From: Candidatus Aminicenantota bacterium | GTDB taxonomy: Bacteria > Acidobacteriota > Aminicenantia > Aminicenantales > Aminicenantaceae | Length of the DNA stretch: 52,009 nt | Assembly: GCA_016927475.1 (NCBI GenBank) | Contig: JAFGMO010000057.1 | Coordinates: 1 to 52,009, forward strand | Direction: 5' to 3' | Shown: in pieces, positions 26,427 through 33,699 of the stretch | How the letters are laid out: each line of letters begins with the position of its first letter | Numbering within the stretch: position 1 is the stretch's first letter | The notes under the pieces: generated by a model | Told to the model about the DNA's origin: nothing | The model's database searches: none | The model's input: the letters and a program-made list of their open reading frames with translations, nothing else | Position numbers and translations under genes: made by a program

Positions 26427-26694
26427 GCATGCGCACCCACGAACGATGAAAAGGAGTCGCTTTTTATTTTCTTCCGGTAATAATGCAGGTTAGTGTGACC
26501 GAAATCAGAAGATATTTCTGTCATACTCCGGCCCCCCAAACAAGTCGGAGGGCAGGCGAGTCGGAGGACATGCTTGTCCGGAGTATCCATTCAAAGTAAT
26601 GTGTCATTCCCCGATTCATTCGGGAAATCCACTCCTTTTATTTAATCTGCCTGAATCATTGAATAAACCGGGTGATGACTTTTGTTATTTTATA
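26427..26694. repeat. Dispersed repeat block between permease 2 and MarR-GNAT
   Basis: Most of the 26374-26769 gap is repeat. Bases 26427-26452 match 25234-25259. Bases 26521-26587 are an ACTCCGG...CCGGAGT palindromic block resembling 997-1055. Bases 26602-26654 match 1055-1107 inverted. Bases 26666-26694 match 25291-25319. No gene or clear promoter is seen. Confidence 0.7.
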
Positions 26695-26769
26695 GCTAAG
26701 AACGCAGGTTTATTTGAATAAGACAGAGCCGGAATGTAAGATACGGCCTCAATCCGATCCCGTCTCATA

Positions 26770-29376
26770 TTATTCATACCTGAGGGAATCCACCGGATTG
26801 GAGGCGGCGGCCCGAACCGACCGCAAACCGACGGTCGCCAAGGAAACGATCAGGGCCAATAGTGCGGAAACAATAAATACATCCACACCGATTCCTGTTC
26901 TGTAGGCAAAATTCTGAAGCCACCTGTTCATCACAAAATATACGACCGGCCAGGATATCAAGCATGAGACCAGCACATATTTTAAAGTATTCCGTGAAAA
27001 CAGAAAAATAATCCCGGGCACAGAGGCCCCCAAAATTTTTCGTATGCCGATGTCCTTGGTTTTCCTCTCAAGATTGTATGACACCAAACCGTACAATCCC
27101 AGGCAGGCGATAAATCCGGCCAGCAGGGTAAAAATCCCCAAGATTTTTTCAAGCCTGATTTCTGCCCGGTACATACTATTAAAAACATCATCCAAAAAAC
27201 GGTACTCAAAGGGACGATCGGGAAACATGCCGTAGAAGGATTCCTTAATGCTTTCCAAAACCGGCTTCACCGGACCCGGGCTGATCCTTATGGAAAGATA
27301 AGCCGACCATTGGGGCTTGTAGACCATGAGCATAGGTAAGATCTCCTGGTGAAGCGACCGGTAGTTAAAATTTTTGATCACGCCCACTACTCTCCCGTCC
27401 TCAGCCAGCCAATGGGAAATTTTTTTGCCGATGGGATCCTTCCAACCGGCCTTTTCGACAAAGGCTTCATTGACGAGAATCGACTGCTTTTCCTCGGTTC
27501 CGAATGCGGACGAAAAATTCCGGCCCCGGACTATTTTTATTCCGAACACATCCATAAAACTTTCATCACCGGTTGTCCGGTTGGTTCGAATGCGAACATT
27601 TTCTCCATCCTCGGTTTGGATCGTAATCCGGTCCGCACCGGTGACCTTGACAGGAAGGTTACTGGATATGGACACACCGAGAATTCGCGCTTGATTGAGC
27701 AGCTTGTTTTTCAGCGGCCGGACATCTTTCCGAATCTGCATTTTATCCAACTCCAGGACAACCACATGCTCCCGGTCGTAACCGACATCCGTATTTTTTA
27801 TAAACCGGTTTTGCTTGAAAACAATCAACATCGAAGATAAAAGAATGATGGATATACAAAATTGAAAGACAGTGAAAAGCCCCCTCAATCTTTGTCCTCT
27901 ACCGGCACTGCTCACATCACCTTTCAGCACATCAACAGGCCGATAAGATGCCAGAAAAAAAGCCGGGTAGACACCGGCGGCCGCTCCGGTAAAAAGGGCG
28001 ACAACAACAAAAACTACAACAAACCGCCAATGTGACAACAGGGAAAAATTCATGCTTCTTTCCAAAAAAGCACTGAAATGGGGGAAAAAAACCGACACTA
28101 GCAGCAAAGCGAAAAAAAGAGACATCAAGGCATAAAGGACGGATTCTCCGACGAAATGCCAAATAAGGACCGACCGGTCGGCGCCGATGACCTTTCGAAT
28201 ACCGATACTTTTAGCTTTTTGGGCGGCTTGGGCTGTAGAGAGGTTGATATAGTTTAAGCAGGCAATGAGTAAAACAAATAACGCAACCGCTGAAAAAATA
28301 TATATGATTCGGATATCAGTATTAAGAGCAAAATCGTTATTTAATTGAGTGTTCACATGAATGTTTTTTATGGGTTGAAGATAAAAACTCATCTCCTGGA
28401 ATTGTTGGTGGTTTTTATTGAAATACTTATCGGCAATCAGCGGCAATTTTTTTTCAAGAGAGGAAGCCGAGCTTCCGGGTTTTAATTTGACATAGGTATA
28501 ATAGGACCGGTCATTCCAGATGTTAAGCCTTTCCTGCCTTTGTTCGCGCGGAAAAAGACGGACAAAAGGAACCATGATGTTAAACTGAAGATGGGATTGT
28601 TCCGGAACATCGCTCATCACTCCGGTTACGGCAAGATCATCAACCCATAAACCCATTGGATTTTCAGTTTTAAAAATTTTCTCAGCCGTCCTTCTCGAGA
28701 GCACAATGGAATCGGGATGAACAAGGGCTTTAAGGGGATCTCCGGCCTCTAAAGGATATGAAAACACTTTGAAAAAATTTTCATCAGCCAGAATGACATT
28801 CTCGTAAAAACCTTTGTCTTCCGTTTTGATGAAAACATGACTGGCGGGCTTCAGCTTTGTAGCGGCCTCCACTTCCGGAAAATCTCGCTGAAGAGCGGCC
28901 GCCAGAGCGGGGGCAGTTGTTGCGGTCTCGTCAGAACCCCAATAACTGGCATCTCCAGAAAATTGAGTAAAAACCCGGTAAATCCTGTCGGCATCCTTGT
29001 GGAAAGAATCATAATTGATTTCATGATGCACAAACAGCAAAATGAATATAAAACAGGCAAAACCAATGGTCAGACCGGCCACGTTGATAAAGGAGTGCAT
29101 TTTATGCTGGAAAAAATTCCGCTTTGCGGTTTTGAAAAAATTGCGAATCTGCATGAGTTCACCTCCGCATTTGAGTCTCAAAAAAGACGGATAGGCCTTC
29201 ATTATCTGAAAAACGAGCCATAAATAGGCCGAAGTCCCGCCTTGTTTTTTTTTGCGATCACCATATTCTTTTTCATAAATCCCGATGACATAAGGAAAAT
29301 CATAATCTGGCAATAAATGTTTGAGCAGTCGATGAGCGTATCGGGGAAGAGGTTTATTTTGGTGCCTTTCCGACAT
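26770..29376 (-). CDS. FtsX/MacB-type ABC permease with prefix domain (permease 2)
   Basis: 868 residues. The N-terminal prefix (HRLLKHLLPDYDFPYVIGIYEKEYGDR) is followed by helix 1 (FINVAGLTIGFACFIFILLFV), MacB_PCD domain, FtsX 1 (KAKSIGIRKVIGADRSVLIWHFVGES), second periplasmic domain and FtsX 2 (KTKDIGIRKILGASVPGIIFLFS), ending NPVDSLRYE. It has the same domain order as permease 1 but a different prefix, so they are paralogues rather than recent copies. No ATPase gene is near. It starts 6 bases after the PadR stop, with no strong ribosome binding site of its own, which suggests coupling to PadR translation. Confidence 0.92.
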   Translation of the reverse strand: MSERHQNKPLPRYAHRLLKHLLPDYDFPYVIGIYEKEYGDRKKKQGGTSAYLWLVFQIMKAYPSFLRLKCGGELMQIRNFFKTAKRNFFQHKMHSFINVAGLTIGFACFIFILLFVHHEINYDSFHKDADRIYRVFTQFSGDASYWGSDETATTAPALAAALQRDFPEVEAATKLKPASHVFIKTEDKGFYENVILADENFFKVFSYPLEAGDPLKALVHPDSIVLSRRTAEKIFKTENPMGLWVDDLAVTGVMSDVPEQSHLQFNIMVPFVRLFPREQRQERLNIWNDRSYYTYVKLKPGSSASSLEKKLPLIADKYFNKNHQQFQEMSFYLQPIKNIHVNTQLNNDFALNTDIRIIYIFSAVALFVLLIACLNYINLSTAQAAQKAKSIGIRKVIGADRSVLIWHFVGESVLYALMSLFFALLLVSVFFPHFSAFLERSMNFSLLSHWRFVVVFVVVALFTGAAAGVYPAFFLASYRPVDVLKGDVSSAGRGQRLRGLFTVFQFCISIILLSSMLIVFKQNRFIKNTDVGYDREHVVVLELDKMQIRKDVRPLKNKLLNQARILGVSISSNLPVKVTGADRITIQTEDGENVRIRTNRTTGDESFMDVFGIKIVRGRNFSSAFGTEEKQSILVNEAFVEKAGWKDPIGKKISHWLAEDGRVVGVIKNFNYRSLHQEILPMLMVYKPQWSAYLSIRISPGPVKPVLESIKESFYGMFPDRPFEYRFLDDVFNSMYRAEIRLEKILGIFTLLAGFIACLGLYGLVSYNLERKTKDIGIRKILGASVPGIIFLFSRNTLKYVLVSCLISWPVVYFVMNRWLQNFAYRTGIGVDVFIVSALLALIVSLATVGLRSVRAAASNPVDSLRYE

Positions 29377-29382
29377 TGTTAA

Positions 29383-29703
29383 TCACTTTGTTCCGGATTC
29401 AGAAAAATCCCACCACATTCGGTCGTGGACTTTTTTCATGCTCTCGAGGCTCTCCAAGCCCTCTTCCGTTAATCGATAATATTTGACCGACCTCCCTCCT
29501 ACCTTGGGAGCGGGCTTGGCAATCCTGGTTGAGACATATCCCTCTCTTCGAAGCCTCTCCAAAGGAACATAGATAGTCCCGATGGACAGCTCTTTTCCCG
29601 TATTCTCTTTGATAAAATCCCGGACCGTGATCAGATAGGCATTTTCTTTAAGATGAAAAACGGATAGGAGAATGTGTTCCTCCAACCGGGTTAATGCTTT
29701 CAT
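29383..29703 (-). CDS. PadR family transcriptional regulator (with permease 2)
   Basis: 106 residues with a PadR winged helix: LEEHILLSVFHLKENAYLITVRDFI, IGTIYVPLERLRREGYVSTRI, and the wing GGRSVKYYRLTEEGLESL. It precedes permease 2 by six bases, so it most likely regulates that gene. GAGGTG sits before the ATG. About 60 bases upstream is the half-site ATACCTATAAT (29761-29771), resembling half-sites at the PadR promoter at 33301. Confidence 0.92.
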   Translation of the reverse strand: MKALTRLEEHILLSVFHLKENAYLITVRDFIKENTGKELSIGTIYVPLERLRREGYVSTRIAKPAPKVGGRSVKYYRLTEEGLESLESMKKVHDRMWWDFSESGTK

Positions 29704-29885
29704 GGATTCACCTCGTTTTTAAGCATACCATCAAAAAGCCGAGATTTTTTTCGATCTCTCATACCTATAATACGCAACAAAACACAAATGGTTGCTTTTT
29801 TCAAAGAATTATGTTTGTTTTTTTCAAAGAATAATAAAAACCCTGGAACCTGAAGGTAAACTTCTTAAAAAAAATAACTAAAGAA

Positions 29886-30186
29886 TCATTCTTTTCTGTT
29901 CTCGCAATTCAGACAATCGTAATATTTTTTTCGGTACTTCGCCAACTTCACATAATAATCCTCTATGGCCGCCTTGATTTCCATCTCCAGCATTTTTTCC
30001 CGGAGCGGTGTCAAATCCTTTGGATCATAATGGCTTCTGCTTTGAATACAAACATGAAATGGCACGAGAGCTGATGTTATCCTTGGACTGTTTAGCCTCG
30101 CCCATCTTTGACGGGATTATAAAAGTCAGCAGAGATATATACAATAATAAGAAAAAAAGGTAATGACTTTTCTTAAAATGGCGCAT
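29886..30186 (-). pseudogene. Frameshifted small secreted protein
   Basis: The 5' frame starts at ATG 30186 behind GGGAGGG and encodes a clear signal peptide (MRHFKKSHYLFFLLLYISL), but stops at 30025. A second frame overlaps it and continues to the stop at 29886-29888 with protein-like sequence: HYDPKDLTPLREKMLEMEIK, then AAIEDYYVKLAKYRKKYYDC and LNCENRKE. Together they would make a secreted protein of about 100 residues ending in a CLNC motif. The single-base disagreement is either a real frameshift or a sequencing error. No family recognised. The remaining 29704-29885 stretch holds only the PadR leader. Confidence 0.55.
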
Positions 30187-30340
30187 TGTCTTTCCCTCCC
30201 TTAAAAAAAGATACACTTTTTTATCGGCTGGTTCAAACGGGTAAATAGACCATTTATTCTTTCCAGGTTACAATCTAATTTCAACACGATTTTTTATCCT
30301 GATCTGGTTTGCCTCATTTATTATCATTTTCTACTAATCC

Positions 30341-30372
30341 TTGACATAAAATGGTTAAACAGGAAATATATT
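30341..30372 (+). promoter_or_regulatory. Possible promoter for the radical SAM operon
   Basis: A perfect TTGACA at 30341-30346 is followed by TATATT at 30367-30372, but the 20-base spacing is long. Weak candidate. The rest of 30187-30445 shows no gene. Confidence 0.3.
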
Positions 30373-30445
30373 AAGAAACAATAATGCAAAGGTACATACT
30401 CTTTGATATGAAGGATGATTAAATTTCTTTAAAGGAGGGGCATTG

Positions 30446-31654
30446 ATGGAACTCAACAACGACTACCCTGAAAAGTCAAAATTCTACAGGTTTCCCTGGT
30501 CAAAAAACGACAATCCCATCGGCTGGCTCGAGGTCACCGATGCCTGTAACATCCATTGCAAAGGATGCTACCGCCAAAAACTTACAGGTCATAAATCTTT
30601 TGAGGAAATCAAGGAAGAAGTCCTTCTTTTTAAGAAGTGGCGAAACTGTGACAACATATCCATATCCGGAGGGGAACCACTGATCCACCCGAAAATAGAA
30701 GAGACCGTGGCATTCATCCATGAAAACAACATAAAACCCATACTCCTGACCAATGCCGTGCTTCTTGATCGACAAAGACTACACGAACTAAAAAAGGCGG
30801 GATTAAAGGGCTTAACCATTCACATCGACAGTTTTCAGAAAAGACCAGGTTGGGAGGGAAAAACGGAAGAAGAACTCAACGAATTGAGACTCCACTATGC
30901 CGATATGATCCACGAAGCGCGACATCTCTTTTGCAGTTTTAATGCAACAATTTATCATGAAAATTTTTCTTCGATTCCCATCATCGTCAAATGGGCCAAC
31001 AAACACTTCGACCGGGTGAATTCCGTTATTTTCATCACCTACCGAGGCGTCCCCCTCGACAACCAATTTGAATACAGGGTTGGGAATCAAAAAGTCGAGC
31101 TTAAAGATATCATAAGCTACACCGAGGACGATGTCGAAAAGATCAATATCACCACGGTCAATGTTTACAATCTTTTGAAAGAACACTTTCCCTATTATGA
31201 TGGCTGCGGCTACCTGGGAGGAACGGCTTCTCACGACGCCTACAAATGGTTTGTCGGCGCTGTTCTGGGGATGAAAGACCGGCCCTTCGGCTTTTTCGGA
31301 AAAAAAGGTTTGGAAATCACCCAGGTTTTTCACCATCTTTTTAACGGAACCTACCCCGCCTATATGCTCAAAACAAAGGTGGGAAGAAAAACGTTCCTTC
31401 TCTCTTTCTTCGATAAGGACATCAGAAAAGCCTTTGGGAATTATCTTAAGAATCCCCTCAACCTTTTCAGGTCCGTTTATGTCCAGTCGGTAGGCATCAT
31501 TCAGGCTCCCGACCTCCTTGATGATGAAAATGCAGATATGTGCGACAGCTGCCCGGATATGACCTGGTATGACGGAAAACTCATCAATTCCTGCCGGATG
31601 GATGAAGTCCGGAAATTCGGAAGTTTCATCCATGCCGTTAAAAAGGAGAAATAA
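30446..31654 (+). CDS. Radical SAM protein
   Basis: 402 residues from ATG 30446, with AAGGAGG upstream; an in-frame TTG precedes it by one codon. The radical SAM cluster motif is CNIHCKGC (about 35-42), with the AdoMet GGEP motif at SISGGEPLIHP. A C-terminal cysteine group (CDSCPDMTWYDGKLINSC) could bind a second Fe-S cluster. The chemistry is unknown. It is followed 3 bases later by a nitroreductase gene and then a broken PAP2-like membrane protein gene, all on one strand. That suggests an Fe-S/flavin pathway acting on a lipid or isoprenoid-like substrate (inference only). Confidence 0.9.
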   Translation: MELNNDYPEKSKFYRFPWSKNDNPIGWLEVTDACNIHCKGCYRQKLTGHKSFEEIKEEVLLFKKWRNCDNISISGGEPLIHPKIEETVAFIHENNIKPILLTNAVLLDRQRLHELKKAGLKGLTIHIDSFQKRPGWEGKTEEELNELRLHYADMIHEARHLFCSFNATIYHENFSSIPIIVKWANKHFDRVNSVIFITYRGVPLDNQFEYRVGNQKVELKDIISYTEDDVEKINITTVNVYNLLKEHFPYYDGCGYLGGTASHDAYKWFVGAVLGMKDRPFGFFGKKGLEITQVFHHLFNGTYPAYMLKTKVGRKTFLLSFFDKDIRKAFGNYLKNPLNLFRSVYVQSVGIIQAPDLLDDENADMCDSCPDMTWYDGKLINSCRMDEVRKFGSFIHAVKKEK

Positions 31655-31657
31655 ATC

Positions 31658-32488
31658 TTGGGCCCTTTTTCATTTATCAAACACCTCAAAGAGATAGTGC
31701 TGTCCCGGCCTGAAGTTTCTGCTTCCGCCGCCGACAATACACTTTTGAAGATCCTATATAATCGAAGGAGCATCAGAAAATTCACCCCCAAAGAGATACC
31801 CGATGATGTGATGGCCGCCATCCTTGAGGCGGGACGGTTGGCACCCTGTACGGTCAACCTTCAAACATGGAGCTTTTTTATCTTTACTCCTGAGGAATGG
31901 AAAAAATGTATAGGAAATCCCATCCCCTTCAAAGGGAACCGGGCCGTTCTCGTCTGCGGCGATATCAACAGGGTCAAACCCGTTCTGAAAAACATGCCCG
32001 ATTGCCCTTTGTTTGAATACACAACAGCAGTCATCAACGCCAGCCTGGCCTCGATGAACATGAACTTGGCAGCCGAAGCTTTAGGAGTTTCGAGCATCAT
32101 GCTTTCCGAGACAGGAAAAACAGGATATTTTTACGCGGATTATCTGCAAAAAAAGCTGGACCTTCCCAATGGTGTGTTTCCCCTTTTGACTTTGGTTTTA
32201 GGCTACGCAAAGGGAGGATACCCCGCCATGCCGCCGAAGTTTGCGTCGGAGTATGTGACTTTTAAAAACAAATACAAAAAAACTCCCATGGAAGTCACAT
32301 CCGATTGGTTTGACAAAATGACAGCTGGGTACAAGTTTACCTTTCCTCTAAAAACATTCAAAGGACAGCTCAAAACCTATAATGAGCACCTTGTCGATGC
32401 CGAGGAGGCCCTCAAAAAGATGGTCTTTCACTATGGAAGCTCTGCTCCCGAAAAAAGAGACTCGAAAGGAAAAATGAAGAGGCCATAA
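31658..32488 (+). CDS. Nitroreductase-family FMN protein
   Basis: 276 residues from a TTG start (AAGGAG nine bases upstream); start codon choice is good because no ATG lies nearby in frame. The nitroreductase fold is shown by LYNRRSIRKFTPKEIPDDVM, AGRLAPCTVNLQTWSFFIF (FMN contact), ASLASMNMNLAAEALGVSS and LPNGVFPLLTLVLGYA. It carries about 30 extra N-terminal residues and a 60-residue C-terminal tail that the core family lacks. Only 3 bases separate it from the radical SAM gene, so they form an operon. The substrate is unknown. Confidence 0.9.
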   Translation: MGPFSFIKHLKEIVLSRPEVSASAADNTLLKILYNRRSIRKFTPKEIPDDVMAAILEAGRLAPCTVNLQTWSFFIFTPEEWKKCIGNPIPFKGNRAVLVCGDINRVKPVLKNMPDCPLFEYTTAVINASLASMNMNLAAEALGVSSIMLSETGKTGYFYADYLQKKLDLPNGVFPLLTLVLGYAKGGYPAMPPKFASEYVTFKNKYKKTPMEVTSDWFDKMTAGYKFTFPLKTFKGQLKTYNEHLVDAEEALKKMVFHYGSSAPEKRDSKGKMKRP

Positions 32489-32502
32489 CACAAGCGTTCG
32501 AT

Positions 32503-33172
32503 ATGTGGTGTGTTATCAAAAAATATTGGAATGCACGGTATGGTCACATCCGTTTTCGCCTCTATGATATCAATTTGCTGGCTTTTTTTGGTGTTTTCGG
32601 ACTGCTTTTTTTATTTTTTTATAAACATGTTGAAAAATGGACCGTCTATTTTCTTATTCACTTGGCACTGATTGTTTTCATCCTCGAGGTTATCCGGTTA
32701 GGTGAACGGTATCCTGGAAAAACCATTTTTCGGTTGGCCAGAAATTTTTATTTGTTTGCCGTGATGTTGTTTGTTTGGGAGGAATGTGAAATGATTATCC
32801 CCATATTCCACGGGTCTTATCCAGCAACGAAACTGATCAGCTGAAATTCCTATGTTACAATCCGCCTTCTTTCACAGCGATGCCGGTTTTCTTTTTACCA
32901 AAATCAACCAAATGATTCAGAATCACAGAGCGGTAAGCGGAGCGGCCTTCCCTTCATCCTATGTGGCAGGCGCACTCGTCTGGATGCTGTCGACCCTGCG
33001 TTGGGAGAAAAAACTGGGATACTTAATGCTGCCTATCGCTGCCGGCATTATCCCCGCGTCAGTCTATCTGGGACTCCATGATGCCATTAACCCGCTTTTT
33101 GGCATAATATGGGGATTTGTCTGTTATTTCACGGGCGTGGCAATCTTAAAAAAACGAGGGGAAATATCGTAA
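32503..33172 (+). pseudogene. Disrupted PAP2-like membrane phosphatase
   Basis: Two frames share one gene. The first (32503-32844) encodes three hydrophobic segments ending at a stop after GSYPATKLIS. The second (32852-33172) begins after this in another frame and holds the phosphatase-like part: NHRAVSGAAFPSSYVAGALV and PASVYLGLHDAIN. The PAP2 signature SGxxxFPSSH has Tyr in place of His, and the Arg of the third motif is not evident. Relative to family members, a stretch between the frames seems missing. Likely a decayed gene at the end of the radical SAM/nitroreductase operon; a sequence error is possible for the frameshift but not for the lost motif. Confidence 0.6.
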
Positions 33173-33281
33173 AGCTCCTTAGTTCACTATTTCTCATTTA
33201 TTCCCACGCTGCAGAAAAAATAAAATCCGGGAATCATTTATCAGTCCGAGCAAATTGTAAAGAAACAAATAGGAAAACCAC

Positions 33282-33310
33282 TTGCACTGCCTAGATATTT
33301 TAGGTATAAT
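33282..33310 (+). promoter_or_regulatory. Sigma-70 promoter of PadR/permease 3
   Basis: TTGCAC at 33282-33287, a 17-base spacer and a perfect TATAAT at 33305-33310. Initiation near 33317, 25 bases before ATG 33342. Confidence 0.75.
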
Positions 33311-33329
33311 ACCTATAAAATCTAGGTAT
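33301..33329. promoter_or_regulatory. PadR-type operator overlapping the promoter
   Basis: TAGGTAT-A-ATACCTA (33301-33315) is a perfect palindrome that includes the -10 element. A third half-site, TAGGTAT, lies at 33323-33329, and a degenerate one (TAGATAT) at 33292-33298. Bound PadR would cover the -10 element and start site, giving repression. Confidence 0.65.
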
Positions 33330-33341
33330 AAGAGTGAACTA

Positions 33342-33674
33342 ATGGTATCAAAAAATCTCATGGCCGCCTCAACAAAACCCATCATCTTAACCATTCTTGC
33401 CCGTGAAGAGATGTACGGCTACCAGATCATCCATAACGTCACCCAAATTTCCGGGGGAACCCTGGAATGGTCGGAAGGCATGCTCTACCCCGTGCTTCAC
33501 CGCATGGAAAAGGAAAAACTTATCCAATCCCAATGGAGAATGGTCGAAAACGGTCGGCGGCGCAAATATTACGGATTGACGGAAAACGGCCGGAAAGAGC
33601 TCGAACAAGAAAAACATCAATGGATGAAGGTGCACAAGGTGCTTTCCAAACTTTGGGCCCTTACGCCTTCCTGA
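33342..33674 (+). CDS. PadR family transcriptional regulator (with permease 3)
   Basis: 110 residues from ATG 33342. A longer open frame from 33282 would start inside the promoter and is rejected. The PadR winged helix is clear: KPIILTILAREEMYGYQIIHNV, GTLEWSEGMLYPVLHRMEKEKLI, and the wing NGRRRKYYGLTENGRKELEQEK. This belongs to the subgroup with the EGMLYPVLHRME recognition helix. The promoter and operator at 33282-33329 suggest it represses itself and the permease gene 25 bases downstream. Confidence 0.93.
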   Translation: MVSKNLMAASTKPIILTILAREEMYGYQIIHNVTQISGGTLEWSEGMLYPVLHRMEKEKLIQSQWRMVENGRRRKYYGLTENGRKELEQEKHQWMKVHKVLSKLWALTPS

Positions 33675-33699
33675 AAACAAAGGGAAAGAGGAGCGAAAA

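Noticed and set aside
33282..33341. N-terminal extension of the third PadR protein
   Set aside because: The extension begins on the -35 hexamer and covers the promoter and operator.
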